Assembly (NCBI GenBank): GCA_900315245.1
Contig: OMYJ01000003.1
Coordinates: forward strand, 220,121-284,120
Direction: 5' to 3'
Source of the DNA: an uncultured Bacteroidales bacterium
GTDB taxonomy: Bacteria; Bacteroidota; Bacteroidia; Bacteroidales; WCHB1-69
Length of the DNA stretch: 64,000 nt
Below the pieces are notes generated by a model. It was given only the letters and a program-made list of their open reading frames with translations, searched no databases and was not told where the DNA came from. Position 1 is the stretch's first letter, and every line of letters starts with the position of its first letter. Position numbers and translations under genes: made by a program. Positions 25,582 through 35,718 of this stretch are shown here, piece by piece.

Positions 25582-26499
25582 ATGAAACGTTTATTCGGAT
25601 TATTTCTCCTTTTGGCCATCTCCATAAGCGCATTGAAAGCACAGGATTTCCAATGCTCGATATCCCTTAACACCACCCAGATTTCAAGTTCGGGGAACCA
25701 ACAGCGATTCAACGAAATGCGCCAAAAGCTGTACACCTTTGTCCATGATCGGAAATGGTGCCAATACAACCTGAAACAAAATGAACGCATAGAGTGCTCT
25801 ATGTCCATAAACCTCACCAAAGCATCCGGTGACGAATATGAAGGCACTATGAACCTGGTGTTGCAGCGTCCCGTTTATAAGGCAAGCTACAAAACCACCC
25901 TGATGAGCTTTCAGGACAAAAAGATAAAATTCCGTTACGCGGACGGAGACCCCCTGGAGTATGACGAAAACTCCACCCTTTCGGAGCTGACCTCCATCAT
26001 CGCCTTTTACCTGAACTTGTTCATCGGCGTTGAGCTGGACTCCTTCTCCCCCAATGGTGGCTCCGCATATTTCACCAAATGCCAAAACACGGCCAACCTG
26101 AATGCGAGAGATGTGGGCTGGAGCGTGGCCGAAAGCGGACAGAACAACCGCTATTGGATTGCCGAAAACTTCAACAACGGCACATACAGCAAACTGCATG
26201 ACTTTTTCTACCAGTATCACCGTATGGGGCTGGACGTGATGTATGAGTCACCCGATGCGGGACGCGCAGTCGTCCTCGAAAGCCTGAAACTGCTGCAACA
26301 GGTCAATGCACAGAAATCAAACCTCGCGGTTGTTCGCATCATCCTGAACACCAAGAAAGAAGAAATCATCAACATCTTCAAGGAAGGTATGCCGTCGGAG
26401 AAGACACAGGTCATCAATATCATGAAACAGATTGACCCCACCAACTCCTCCGCATACGACGCCATCAACTCCGCATCCACCACTTCACCCAAAATGTAG
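25582..26499 (+). CDS. DUF4835-family exported protein (PorD-like)
   Basis: A 305-residue protein with a signal peptide ending ALKAQ. The sequence DFQCSISLNTTQISSSGNQQRF at its mature start, the WCQYNLKQNERIECS segment and the MGLDVMYESPDAGRAV helix match the DUF4835 family, which in Bacteroidetes sits between coaBC and recN exactly as here. Some annotation schemes link this family to the type IX secretion system under the name PorD; I cannot verify that. It is probably periplasmic. It lies 8 bp after coaBC and 2 bp before recN. Confidence 0.8.
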   Translation: MKRLFGLFLLLAISISALKAQDFQCSISLNTTQISSSGNQQRFNEMRQKLYTFVHDRKWCQYNLKQNERIECSMSINLTKASGDEYEGTMNLVLQRPVYKASYKTTLMSFQDKKIKFRYADGDPLEYDENSTLSELTSIIAFYLNLFIGVELDSFSPNGGSAYFTKCQNTANLNARDVGWSVAESGQNNRYWIAENFNNGTYSKLHDFFYQYHRMGLDVMYESPDAGRAVVLESLKLLQQVNAQKSNLAVVRIILNTKKEEIINIFKEGMPSEKTQVINIMKQIDPTNSSAYDAINSASTTSPKM

Positions 26500-26501
26500 C
26501 G

Positions 26502-28172
26502 ATGCTAACTTCCTTACAGATAGAGAACTATGCGATTATCAGATCCCTGAAAATTCCGTTTCAAGAAGGACTGACTGCCATTACTGGTGAGACCGGCGCC
26601 GGCAAGTCCATTCTTATGGGAGCGCTCTCGCTGATTCTCGGCAACCGCGCCGACACCGACGTGCTGTTTGACAAATCCCGGAAATGTATCGTGGAAGCCG
26701 CCTTTGACATCCGCGGCTTGAATCTCCAACCCTGGTTCAACCATTTCGACCTGGATTACCAAGAGGAGACCCTCATCCGCCGTGAAATCAACGAACACGG
26801 CAAATCCCGCGCCTTCATCAACGACACGCCAGTTAACCTGGCCACCATGAAGACCATTGCCTCCCTTTTGGTGGACATCCACTCCCAACACCAGACTCTG
26901 ATGCTGCAAAGCGCCAGCTTCCGACTGCAACTGATCGACCAATTCGCCCAAAACCAACAACTCGTGTCCGACTACAAGCAGGCTCTGCAACAATGGCGAA
27001 CCAAGAAAAATGATCTGGACACACTGAAACAGAAGTGCGAACAAGCCGCTCTGAAATACGATTATAACACGTTCACCATCGGCGAATTGGAAAAAGCGGC
27101 CATCCAACCCGACGAGCAGTCGCTTATCGAACAACGGATTAAAGAATTGTCACACGCCGAAAGTATCAAGTCGCACCTTTACAATGCCGTCATGTTGCTC
27201 TCCGAGCAGGAAGGAGACAATATCTTATATATGTTGAAGTCGGTGCAAAACGACTGCCATGCCTTGGAAAATCTTGGCGACGAGTACGATTCTTTCCGGC
27301 AACGGGTTGACAATCTGCTCGCCGAAACACAAGACCTGTCATACGAAATATCCAGAAAAAACGACAATATTGAAATCAACCCTGAAATGCTGGAACAGCT
27401 AAACAACCGGCTGGACCTGCTTTTCTCGCTCCAAAACAAATATCACGCACGAAACAACGAAGAACTCCTGGCGTTGTTGGAAACCTTGCGTAATGAGGTG
27501 GATGCCTATTCCGACGACCGCGGACAGCTTTCCGAGATGGAACAAGAAACTGTCCTGTTGGAAAAGAAAGTTTGGGAACTGGCTAAAAACGTGACTGCTT
27601 CCCGCAAAAAGGCTATTCCTGCTTTGGTGAACGCGATGGAAGAGCGACTGCGGAAACTCGGCATGTCAGAAAGCAAATTTCGCGTTGACCTGCAAGAAAC
27701 CGACGAGCTGCGTGAAACCGGCTCCGACTTGGTCACTTTCCTTTTCTCGGCCAACGCCGGCATCGCCCCCGCCGACATGTCCAAAATCGCGTCCGGCGGC
27801 GAGATGTCGCGCATCATGCTCTGTCTCAAGTCCATCATCACAGATTCCATGTATCTGCCCACTATAATTTTTGACGAGATAGACACCGGTATCTCAGGAG
27901 AGACAGCATCCAAGGTAGGACAGATGATGCAACAGCTGTCACAAAAACACCAAGTCATTGCCATCACCCATCTTCCACAGATCGCCGCACGCGGCCGTCA
28001 ACACTATCTGGTTTACAAACAAGTGCTGGACAATCAGACCTACACCAACATCAAAACGCTCAACATGCAGGAACGCGAACAGATGCTTGCCACTATGATG
28101 AGCGGCGAGAACCGTACCGAAACGGCTGTCGCCACCGCCCGCGAACTGCTCAAATCAAGTCAAAAACAATAA
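26502..28172 (+). CDS. recN: DNA repair protein RecN
   Basis: A 556-residue SMC-like ATPase acting in double-strand break repair. Walker A is GETGAGKS (about 29-36), the long central coiled coil spans roughly 150-370, the ABC signature is in IASGGEMSRIMLCLK, and Walker B is TIIFDEIDTGISGETA. The ITHLPQIAARG histidine switch is present. The ATG lies 2 bp after the DUF4835 stop, so translation is coupled. Confidence 0.95.
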   Translation: MLTSLQIENYAIIRSLKIPFQEGLTAITGETGAGKSILMGALSLILGNRADTDVLFDKSRKCIVEAAFDIRGLNLQPWFNHFDLDYQEETLIRREINEHGKSRAFINDTPVNLATMKTIASLLVDIHSQHQTLMLQSASFRLQLIDQFAQNQQLVSDYKQALQQWRTKKNDLDTLKQKCEQAALKYDYNTFTIGELEKAAIQPDEQSLIEQRIKELSHAESIKSHLYNAVMLLSEQEGDNILYMLKSVQNDCHALENLGDEYDSFRQRVDNLLAETQDLSYEISRKNDNIEINPEMLEQLNNRLDLLFSLQNKYHARNNEELLALLETLRNEVDAYSDDRGQLSEMEQETVLLEKKVWELAKNVTASRKKAIPALVNAMEERLRKLGMSESKFRVDLQETDELRETGSDLVTFLFSANAGIAPADMSKIASGGEMSRIMLCLKSIITDSMYLPTIIFDEIDTGISGETASKVGQMMQQLSQKHQVIAITHLPQIAARGRQHYLVYKQVLDNQTYTNIKTLNMQEREQMLATMMSGENRTETAVATARELLKSSQKQ

Positions 28173-28186
28173 ATTTTCTATTTATC

Positions 28187-28807
28187 ATGAAAAAAACACT
28201 CCTGATCCTCACCGCAATACTCCTTTGCACTACTATGCAAGCCCAAAGACGGTCCTCCCCGTCCGACAGGAAATTCATCTATATGACCTCTATTGGCTAT
28301 GCAACCGGAGCCGGGCAACTCACTATGGAGCAGCAAACAGTCAAAAACCGGAACTTTGACATTTCCGTCAACCAGTTGTTAGGATACCAGTTCAACCCTT
28401 ACTTCCAATTGGGTTTGGGTGCCGGATTTGACTTTTGGAAGCACACCGCCTTCATCCCCATATACTTGAACGTCACCGTGAATTTCACGAAAACCAAATT
28501 CGTACCTGTGTTTTATGCCAATATGGGGTACAGTTTCAAATGGTACGTCTCTTCCGTCCCCGAAAAGATGGACAGGGTGATTCATGGCACGATACCGGGA
28601 CCGATGGGAGAGGCCGGCATCGGTTTGCGCATCAACCTCAACGAGAAACTCTCTCTCCTCATCGCCGCCTGCTATAAAAACCAATATACGGACATCCGCT
28701 ACTCCATCCTGCCTCCCGATGAACAGGACTTCTCCGCCTACTTCACCAACAGTGAAAAAAAAGTACTCTACCATTTCGCCGGTGTCAGACTGGGAATCCA
28801 ATATTAG
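28187..28807 (+). CDS. Small outer-membrane beta-barrel protein of unknown function
   Basis: A 206-residue exported protein: signal peptide ending TMQAQ, then about eight amphipathic strands (for example NFDISVNQLLGYQF, YFQLGLGAGFDFW, GEAGIGLRINLNEKLSLL) and a C-terminal aromatic strand HFAGVRLGIQY, typical of outer-membrane barrels. It has no recognised family signature. It follows recN by 14 bp and is probably in the same operon. Confidence 0.7.
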   Translation: MKKTLLILTAILLCTTMQAQRRSSPSDRKFIYMTSIGYATGAGQLTMEQQTVKNRNFDISVNQLLGYQFNPYFQLGLGAGFDFWKHTAFIPIYLNVTVNFTKTKFVPVFYANMGYSFKWYVSSVPEKMDRVIHGTIPGPMGEAGIGLRINLNEKLSLLIAACYKNQYTDIRYSILPPDEQDFSAYFTNSEKKVLYHFAGVRLGIQY

Positions 28808-28822
28808 CCATTGGCTTCTAAT

Positions 28823-28871
28823 TTTCACCAATCACTATTCACCAATCACTATTCACAGATCACTATTCACC
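28823..28871. repeat. ATTCACY/AATCACT heptamer array ending at the xseB start
   Basis: Seven contiguous heptamers: TTTCACC, AATCACT, ATTCACC, AATCACT, ATTCACA, GATCACT and ATTCACC. Only AAA separates the array from the xseB ATG at 28875, so the array takes the place of a ribosome binding site. Confidence 0.88.
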
Positions 28872-28874
28872 AAA

Positions 28875-29066
28875 ATGAAAGAAACAACATACACCGCCGC
28901 TTTCGAGGAACTGAAGGAAATTGTAGATCAGTTAGAGAATGACAGCATCAGCGTGGATGAGCTGGCTGAAAAGATGAAACGCGCCACCGAACTAATGAAG
29001 ATCTGCAAGGACAAACTGACCAAAACGGAAGAGGAAATTAACAAAACCATTTCCGAGCTGTCATAG
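28875..29066 (+). CDS. xseB: Exodeoxyribonuclease VII small subunit
   Basis: A 63-residue protein with the full XseB pattern: YTAAFEELKEIVDQLEND, then SVDELAEKMKRATELMKICKDKL and a charged tail. It forms part of the exonuclease that degrades single-stranded DNA. The start at 28875 fits the family start; a longer upstream frame translates the previous gene. No Shine-Dalgarno is visible because heptamer repeats occupy the leader. The large subunit gene is not adjacent. The stop is followed directly by the ATG of the next gene. Confidence 0.88.
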   Translation: MKETTYTAAFEELKEIVDQLENDSISVDELAEKMKRATELMKICKDKLTKTEEEINKTISELS

Positions 29067-29720
29067 ATGTCCACTTTCGAACTCATATCCCCTGAAATAG
29101 AGGCTTATTGTGAGGCCCACACCACCGAAGAAACGGATTTGCTCTATCGGCTGAACCGTCAGACCCATCTGCAAACCATTAACCCCAGAATGGCTTCCGG
29201 GCAATTACAAGGACAGTTCTTGTCTTTGATCTCCAATATGATACGACCAAGACGAATTTTGGAGATCGGCACATTCACCGGCTATTCCGCATTGTGTCTG
29301 GCCACGGGACTGGCATCCGACGGCATCCTGCACACCATTGAAATCAACGAAGAATACGAAGACCGCATACGCTCCTACTTTACTGAAAGTCCTTATAACC
29401 AGCTTATTCATCTCCACATCGGTGACGCCAGAACCATCGTCCCCTCGCTGAACGAACAATGGGACCTTGTGTTCATCGATGCAGAAAAAACCGACTACCA
29501 AGAATACTACGAAATCGTGTTCCCGCAAGTCAGGAAAAACGGTTTTATGTTGATTGACAACACGTTATGGAATAGCAAGGTGATACATGAGATACAACAC
29601 AACGACAAAGACACCCAAGCCATATTAGCCTTCAACGACAAGGTTCAGCAAGACGGGCGCGTGCGCAACCTGCTGCTGCCTTTCCGTGACGGCATCATGA
29701 TAATAGAGAAACTGACATGA
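29067..29720 (+). CDS. SAM-dependent O-methyltransferase (family 3, CCoAMT-like)
   Basis: A 217-residue methyltransferase. The SAM loop [18 protein letters not shown], the acidic residue in [12 protein letters not shown], and the metal-binding [17 protein letters not shown] are typical of the caffeoyl-CoA O-methyltransferase-like family, which also includes tRNA-modifying TrmR-type enzymes. The substrate is unknown. The ATG directly follows the xseB stop and the end overlaps trmD by 4 bp (ATGA), so it is in the middle of an operon. Confidence 0.88.
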   Translation: MSTFELISPEIEAYCEAHTTEETDLLYRLNRQTHLQTINPRMASGQLQGQFLSLISNMIRPRRILEIGTFTGYSALCLATGLASDGILHTIEINEEYEDRIRSYFTESPYNQLIHLHIGDARTIVPSLNEQWDLVFIDAEKTDYQEYYEIVFPQVRKNGFMLIDNTLWNSKVIHEIQHNDKDTQAILAFNDKVQQDGRVRNLLLPFRDGIMIIEKLT

Positions 29721-30400
29721 TGAGAATAGACATATTGACCCTTTTCCCCGAAATGTTCCCCGGTGTTTTTGGAAGCTCCATTTTGAAACGAGCGGTTCAG
29801 AACCAATACATTGAACTCCACACGCATGACATCCGGGATTATACTTTCGACAAACACCGCCGCGCCGACGACTATCCGTTCGGGGGTGGTGCCGGCATGG
29901 TGATGATGGTCGAGCCCATCGCTCGGTGCATTGAACAACTGCAGAGCGAACGGGAGTATGACGGCATTTTCCTGATGGCACCCGACGGCACCACCTTCAA
30001 CCAGCAGAAAGCCAACGAGATGTCGCTGTTACGCAACATCATCCTGCTGTGTGGGCACTACAAAGGCGTTGACGAGCGGGTGCGGGAACTGTACATCACC
30101 GAAGACCTCAGCATCGGCGACTACGTGCTTTCCGGCGGCGAACTGGCGGCCATGGTCATCACCGATGCCATCGCGCGCGTGATCCCCGGTGTCATCAGCG
30201 ACGGCGCCTCCGCCCTCTCCGACTCCTTCCAGGACAATCTGCTCTCTGCCCCCGTCTATACACGCCCTGCCGATTTCCGCGGCCACCGAGTGCCCGATGT
30301 GCTCCTCTCCGGCAACCAGAAACTGATTGACGAGTGGCGCATGAACCAACAATTGTCAAGAACCCAACAACGACGACCGGATCTTTTGAGCCATGAATAA
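29717..30400 (+). CDS. trmD: tRNA (guanine-N1-)-methyltransferase TrmD
   Basis: A 227-residue SPOUT-class enzyme that methylates G37 next to the anticodon of tRNAs, including proline tRNAs. Conserved parts are [43 protein letters not shown] and the knot segment [16 protein letters not shown]. It overlaps the methyltransferase upstream by 4 bp and the O-antigen ligase downstream by 8 bp. The second Met (29720) is an equally possible start. Confidence 0.95.
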   Translation: MMRIDILTLFPEMFPGVFGSSILKRAVQNQYIELHTHDIRDYTFDKHRRADDYPFGGGAGMVMMVEPIARCIEQLQSEREYDGIFLMAPDGTTFNQQKANEMSLLRNIILLCGHYKGVDERVRELYITEDLSIGDYVLSGGELAAMVITDAIARVIPGVISDGASALSDSFQDNLLSAPVYTRPADFRGHRVPDVLLSGNQKLIDEWRMNQQLSRTQQRRPDLLSHE

Positions 30401-31643
30401 ACTCTCCGCATATTGGTCCTCGCTACGCACTCCTGATGTCTATTTCAACATCAGCTATGCTGTTATGATGCTCATGATGGTGCTCCTTCCTTTCACGGTT
30501 TACTTTATGTGGCCCATCGGCGTGACCCTGCTGGTTTTCTGGATATGCCAATGGAACTGGCGTGAAAAGTGGGAGAACTTCAAGCAAAACGACGGCATCC
30601 CTTACGGATTTTTTCTGCTTGGTATATGCCTCATACCGCTGTTAGGGTTCATCAATTCCGAAAACATGCCTATTGCATGGCGCACCTTTGAATGTCACCT
30701 CTGGTTTTTCATCACCCCGCTGGTTTTCCTCACCACCTCCCCTAAACTTTGGACCAAGAGACATTTCGACACTCTTTTGATCTTGTTCTCGACAAGCGTG
30801 ACTTTACTTATCCTCTTTTTCATTTTTCGGGGAATTCACAGAACCTTCGAAACAGGAGAGATAATATACCTATTCAATAACTTATTCTGTTCTAAATGGC
30901 ATCATGCATACGTCGCCTTACACGTCACTTTTGTTTATATTCTTATCTTCCATTACTTGATCAATAACAGCCCCTACATACCGGCAAAAAGGAAAATACT
31001 ACTCTATATAACCTCATTTATCCTAATAACAGGTATTTTCTTCTTATATTCCAGAGCCGGAATTCTTATCTTTTTGCTCATCCATCTGCTATGGTGCGTT
31101 TATGCCATCTACAGAAAACCCTCACGCTGGAAACCTATCTTTGGAATCTCCTTCGTTGTTTTTGCTTTTTTTTCCGTTATGATTACCAATTCTCCAATCA
31201 ACCGGTTTACAGAATACACTATGAACATACAGAAAAAAAATGACGACACAACCGACCCAAGGCTTATCATTTGGCAAGCGGCTTTGGAAGGAATTGAAGA
31301 GAATCTTCCTTGGGGCGTGGGTACCGGTGATGGAAACGATATTATTGTTGAAAAATACCACGAAAATGGCCATTGGGGTAACTCGAACCACTCCTACAAC
31401 GCGCACAACCAATTCCTCTCCGCCCTTCTTACCAACGGCATCCCCGGTCTCATTATTTTACTTCTCTATTTCTACGCCCCTTTAGGCCTGGCAATCAAAC
31501 ATCGTGATATGCTACTCCTTTCAATATTCCTGCTGATGACCCTTAACTGCTTGGTGGAATGCATGTTCGACCGACGCGCCGGAGTTGATTTCTTCGCTGT
31601 TATGATCCCGCTACTGGTGCTGAGATGCAAAGCCGATCAATGA
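30393..31643 (+). CDS. O-antigen ligase-family membrane protein
   Basis: A 416-residue integral membrane protein with about ten to twelve hydrophobic helices. The region from about 240 has an [14 protein letters not shown] helix and, in the large periplasmic loop, [24 protein letters not shown] and [18 protein letters not shown], matching the Wzy_C/O-antigen ligase pattern (conserved histidine in AHNQFL). Members attach or polymerise surface polysaccharide at the outer face of the inner membrane. Its stop codon is part of a heptamer array. Confidence 0.85.
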   Translation: MNKLSAYWSSLRTPDVYFNISYAVMMLMMVLLPFTVYFMWPIGVTLLVFWICQWNWREKWENFKQNDGIPYGFFLLGICLIPLLGFINSENMPIAWRTFECHLWFFITPLVFLTTSPKLWTKRHFDTLLILFSTSVTLLILFFIFRGIHRTFETGEIIYLFNNLFCSKWHHAYVALHVTFVYILIFHYLINNSPYIPAKRKILLYITSFILITGIFFLYSRAGILIFLLIHLLWCVYAIYRKPSRWKPIFGISFVVFAFFSVMITNSPINRFTEYTMNIQKKNDDTTDPRLIIWQAALEGIEENLPWGVGTGDGNDIIVEKYHENGHWGNSNHSYNAHNQFLSALLTNGIPGLIILLLYFYAPLGLAIKHRDMLLLSIFLLMTLNCLVECMFDRRAGVDFFAVMIPLLVLRCKADQ

Positions 31644-31752
31644 ACAATGAACAATGAACAATGTACAATGTATAATGTACAATCCCCAATTATCAATTAT
31701 CAATTATCAACTATCAATTCACTAATCACTATTCACTATTCACAATTCACCA
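31638..31752. repeat. Compound heptamer array linking two genes
   Basis: Different 7-bp units follow one another: CAATGAA x3, CAATGTA x2, TAATGTA, then CAATTAT x3, CAACTAT, then ATTCACT-type units ending in CCA. The first unit contains the TGA stop of the O-antigen ligase (31641-31643); the last ends directly at the ATG of the esterase (31753). Confidence 0.88.
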
Positions 31753-32688
31753 ATGACAAAAAAGACCCTTACCCTTCTTCTGCTGTTATTTAGTATTACC
31801 AACCTTTTTGCACAAGAAAAGGAAACGTATCTTTACGCTGAGAAGGACACCTCGAAACTATATCTCGACGTTTACGTTCCAAAAGTGCAAAATGAGCAGC
31901 AAGCTTGCTTGTTTTTCGTCTTCGGGGGCGGCTTCGTGGGCGGGAAACGCGACGACAACCAAGTGCAAAAGATCAAGGAGTATTATACGGACAAAGGCTA
32001 TGTGGTCGTTGCCATTGACTACCGGCTGGGGATGCGCGGCCAGTCGAACTATTCGGCACTGATCGCCTTGAAGAAGTTCGAGGCGGCCATCTACATGGCT
32101 GCCGAAGACCTTATCTCCGCACTGGATTACACCCTGAAGAACCTGACAGACACGAAGGAATACAAAATCAACCCGAAGAACATCCTTGTGATGGGCAGCA
32201 GCGCGGGTGCCATCACCGCCCTGCAGGCCGACTATGCACTTTGCAACGGCTACTTGAACAGCAACATCCTGCCTGCCGATTTCCGTCTGGCCGGGGTCAT
32301 CTCATACGCCGGGGCAATCTTCTCCACGCATGGGAAGCCCAAATACAAGAACCACACTCCCGCCCCCACTTTGCTCTGCCACGGCACGGAAGACCGTTTG
32401 GTGAATTACAAGAAAACGCAGATCGCCAACATCGGCTTTTTCGGCTCCGACGCCATCGCCAAACAGTTCAAGAAAAACGGATACAGCTATCACATCCGCC
32501 GCTATCCCGGACTCGGGCACCAAGTGGCCGGCCTTTACAACGACGAATTCGCATTCATCGACCAATTCATTTCCGAACAGGTCTTCGCTGACACTCACAT
32601 ACAAATTGACGAAACCTATTACAACGCAGACATCGAACCCCAATGGATGAACCTGCGTGTCCGCGACCTTAAGAAAGTGGGACAATAA
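31753..32688 (+). CDS. Secreted alpha/beta hydrolase (esterase-like)
   Basis: A 311-residue exported hydrolase; signal peptide ending NLFAQ. The oxyanion region FFVFGGGFVGG, the nucleophile elbow GSSAGA, the acid residue in CHGTEDRLV and the histidine in YPGLGHQVAG make a complete catalytic triad. It resembles carbohydrate-esterase or BD-FAE-like enzymes, but the substrate is unknown. The start codon directly follows repeat DNA with no visible ribosome binding site. Confidence 0.85.
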   Translation: MTKKTLTLLLLLFSITNLFAQEKETYLYAEKDTSKLYLDVYVPKVQNEQQACLFFVFGGGFVGGKRDDNQVQKIKEYYTDKGYVVVAIDYRLGMRGQSNYSALIALKKFEAAIYMAAEDLISALDYTLKNLTDTKEYKINPKNILVMGSSAGAITALQADYALCNGYLNSNILPADFRLAGVISYAGAIFSTHGKPKYKNHTPAPTLLCHGTEDRLVNYKKTQIANIGFFGSDAIAKQFKKNGYSYHIRRYPGLGHQVAGLYNDEFAFIDQFISEQVFADTHIQIDETYYNADIEPQWMNLRVRDLKKVGQ

Positions 32689-32692
32689 AACT

Positions 32693-32780
32693 TTGGCTAT
32701 TGGCTGTTAGCTGTTGGCTGTTAAATTGTTTCTATGCCAAAAGCTAAGAGCCAAAAGCTAAGAGCTAAAAGCCAAAAGCC
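32693..32780. repeat. TTRGCTR and AARAGCY heptamer arrays in inverted arrangement
   Basis: TTGGCTA, TTGGCTG, TTAGCTG and TTGGCTG on the left, a 20-bp spacer, then six AARAGCY units (AAAAGCT, AAGAGCC, AAAAGCT, AAGAGCT, AAAAGCC, AAAAGCC). The two halves can pair as a long imperfect stem. It fills the spacer between two convergent genes. Confidence 0.87.
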
Positions 32781-32784
32781 AGAC

Positions 32785-35718
32785 TTACCTCACCAGCGTC
32801 ACCGTGCCCGGATATTCCATCTCCTCACCGTTGAGATTGACCAACCTGATTTTATAGACATACACCCCTTCGGGGCACATCTGTCCGTGTTTGTTGCGAC
32901 CATCCCAGTAATCGTACGGGTTTTTCGTGGAGAATATCAACAAGCCTGAGCGGTCGAAAATCTGCATGGAATAGTTATCGGGATCGACACCTTCGCCCTG
33001 CGGGGCAAACCTTTCGTTCAATCCATCGCCATCCGGGGTGAAAGCATTGGGGATATAGAAGAAGTAGGGGACTTTGACCGACACTCTTGCCTTGACAGAA
33101 TCCACGCAGCCGAACGTATCTATAGCCGTCATCGTGATGGTGTAGAAGCCGGAGCGCGTGTAATCGTGTGTGGGTTCGTTCAAATCCTGAATAATGTTGA
33201 CGTTGGAGAAGGCATCCCCGAAATTCCATATCAATTGGGGATAGTCATCGGAGGTGTTCGTACACTGCACCGAACCAATTCCGTTTTCCACGAAGATTTC
33301 CGTAGGATAGGCGGTGAATGAGGGCTGGGGCAAGGGCATCACCACCACAGTGAACGTGTCACTGACATCGCAGTCGCCAACCATAGTGGCCGTTGCCACA
33401 TAATCCGTGGTGATTTGGGGAGAAACTGTAATGACGGTATCTTTATCATTGAAGATTGTGTTATCCGCAACGGTACTCCATTTGAACTTGTTGGTGTCAG
33501 GGTGCGTAGCCTCGAGGGTATAGGACTTTCCGAGACAGATGGAATCCGTATCCGAAACGGAATTCCTGCCCGTGATGGTAGGCATCACCAACTCAGTGAT
33601 GGCCACCTTCACCGAATCGCGCCGCGTGCAGCTGTTCTCAAACTTCACTGTCACGTAATAGGTGGCGGTATCTATGCCGACAGGTGCGCACACCGTGTCA
33701 ATGGCAAAGGTGTCCTTCTTGCTTGAGCTCCACGTGTAGCCGCCGTAAAGGGCCGCACCAATGTTCAGGGAAGGATCTATCTCCACGGTCAGGAACACAG
33801 AATCGCCGGGACAAACAGGCGTGTTCCCGTTACTGCTTACCGGCTTGATTTTGGGGATGTTCACGTTGATAATAGTGGTGTCAAGTTTGACAATCTCATC
33901 AAGAGCTGCATTAATATACCTATATTCAGAGATATACATAGTGGTATCTGTTGGACTTACTGTGATAATGCGATTTGTTCTGGCATGCGGATCGTAGCTG
34001 ATAATGTGGTTTGCATCCACCGTGTCCTTATACCAAGTCAATTCACCATTTTCGTCCAATGGGGTAATAGGTGTAAAGCGCCATGCTTCGCCATTGTTGA
34101 CAGTCCATGTGGAATTAAAATTACGCCCAGGCACAGTCAAGATTTGCGAGGATGTTTTGTTCTGCAATCCGATAACGCCCAAACCATCGTTCCAAGAAGT
34201 ACAGCAAGCACGGTGTTTAATATACACGTCAATAATACAGGTTCCCTCATAAAATACCATCTGATAGGTGTTATACATATTGGAGCCTTGGGAACAGCAA
34301 CTGAACAATCCCATATTATTATAATTGAACAAAAAAGCTCGACATGGATATTGTCCTACCACCCCATAGTTAATTGTTCCGTTCTGACTACAGCTATTAT
34401 TATTAGGATTAATATCTTCATACACTTCATAAGCAGAGTGAGCATAAAAATAAGGTGGGGTAGAATATGGTGGAGTTGTAGGTGGAACATATGTATCCCA
34501 CTCGCAAAAACTCCCAGCGGAATGAGGATTAAAGGAGATAATTCCGTTAGAGCTTGGATATAATGTAGTAAATCGATTACCGAAAAAGCTGAAAGAAAAA
34601 GGCAAATTTACCGCTCCCAGCCACTCATCATCCGTATTGGCATCCACAATATTAGGCCCTGCATCATATCCAAATAGCATTTCTTCCTCATTATACGGTA
34701 TCTGCTTAACCGTATAGTCATTGGTGTATTGTCCAGTAGCAATCACATTAGCTTGAAGCACGACCACCGGTTTGGAGCAATCGAACTCAATCACTTTCGG
34801 ATCTGGAGAGTCAGCGTAGAGACCCCCTGGGATATTTGTCACCGAAGGGCAAGGATTTCCGTCTTCACTCTCAAACAGCTCCGCCTGTTGGGAAATGATG
34901 GCTCTCCATCCTGATTTGTTGTTATCAGCATTACCGCCACTTACATACTCAAACGCAAGCGTACCGGTAGAAGAAAAGAAAATTGGGGGCATATTATTGG
35001 TTGTGGCATCCAACGTGGAGGTGCAAAACTGTCCAATCAATCGTCTGTTTGCTACATCATTGTATTGGCCATCATATATCTTCAGCACCCCGCCCACCGA
35101 AAACTGAGTAAACTCGCACTTGATATGCGTGCCCAACGGGGAGGTGAATTCAGTAAAATTATTAACCGATGCACCATTTGCATTAATATTTCCAGTGCCA
35201 CCAGCATCATAGAAGATGGCATTACTGGTAACTACAGTAGTATATTCCCCATAGTTGATTTCCAAAGGAACGGTGTCATAGGCATACACCTGTGCTTTCC
35301 AACCATCCTGCAAACCGGGAATGTTCATCGAATCGGAATGAAACACAAAGGTCATTGTTTTTCCCGATGCCAAATGTTCCCTCGGGGAGTTCACAAGATT
35401 ATAGTACCCAACTAAATGGTTATTATCACACTGGGAAGCGTCTCCATCAAAGAGCCACAGCGTATCACCGTCACCCATGGCAAATTCTTCAAACAAGACA
35501 TACAATTTCGTGGTACTCATATTGGTACGCAACGTAATAGTATCGCGCAAACCTTGGGCAAAATAACCCGTGCCACCGGGATCGTAAAAATACCTCGGCT
35601 GGTCATCAATGTCGCCCACAAATGAAGTAGTTCCCATGATAATGTCACCTTGTCCCGCAACCTTTTGCCAAGGGACAAACAGCAGCAGCAGTATGCTTAT
35701 TTTAAGTAGTTTTTTCAT
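32785..35718 (-). CDS. Giant multi-domain secreted protein with T9SS type B sorting domain
   Basis: A 977-residue surface protein. A signal peptide ending VAGQ is followed by two CUB-like domains (about 35-150, YFYDPGGTGYF and GDTLWLFDGD; and 165-285, IFYDAGGTGN and LKIYDGQYN). A nidogen-like region follows (about 360-560, FSFSFFGNRFTTLYPSSNG, Cys-rich). Ig-like segments, a PKD domain (about 800-875, LIWNFGDAFSN and GFYTITMTA) and the type B sorting domain (IPNAFTPDGDGLNERF to the end) complete it. It is likely exported by T9SS and displayed for adhesion; no enzyme motif is visible. A weak CAAACTTTGC promoter lies just upstream. Confidence 0.85.
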   Translation of the reverse strand: MKKLLKISILLLLFVPWQKVAGQGDIIMGTTSFVGDIDDQPRYFYDPGGTGYFAQGLRDTITLRTNMSTTKLYVLFEEFAMGDGDTLWLFDGDASQCDNNHLVGYYNLVNSPREHLASGKTMTFVFHSDSMNIPGLQDGWKAQVYAYDTVPLEINYGEYTTVVTSNAIFYDAGGTGNINANGASVNNFTEFTSPLGTHIKCEFTQFSVGGVLKIYDGQYNDVANRRLIGQFCTSTLDATTNNMPPIFFSSTGTLAFEYVSGGNADNNKSGWRAIISQQAELFESEDGNPCPSVTNIPGGLYADSPDPKVIEFDCSKPVVVLQANVIATGQYTNDYTVKQIPYNEEEMLFGYDAGPNIVDANTDDEWLGAVNLPFSFSFFGNRFTTLYPSSNGIISFNPHSAGSFCEWDTYVPPTTPPYSTPPYFYAHSAYEVYEDINPNNNSCSQNGTINYGVVGQYPCRAFLFNYNNMGLFSCCSQGSNMYNTYQMVFYEGTCIIDVYIKHRACCTSWNDGLGVIGLQNKTSSQILTVPGRNFNSTWTVNNGEAWRFTPITPLDENGELTWYKDTVDANHIISYDPHARTNRIITVSPTDTTMYISEYRYINAALDEIVKLDTTIINVNIPKIKPVSSNGNTPVCPGDSVFLTVEIDPSLNIGAALYGGYTWSSSKKDTFAIDTVCAPVGIDTATYYVTVKFENSCTRRDSVKVAITELVMPTITGRNSVSDTDSICLGKSYTLEATHPDTNKFKWSTVADNTIFNDKDTVITVSPQITTDYVATATMVGDCDVSDTFTVVVMPLPQPSFTAYPTEIFVENGIGSVQCTNTSDDYPQLIWNFGDAFSNVNIIQDLNEPTHDYTRSGFYTITMTAIDTFGCVDSVKARVSVKVPYFFYIPNAFTPDGDGLNERFAPQGEGVDPDNYSMQIFDRSGLLIFSTKNPYDYWDGRNKHGQMCPEGVYVYKIRLVNLNGEEMEYPGTVTLVR

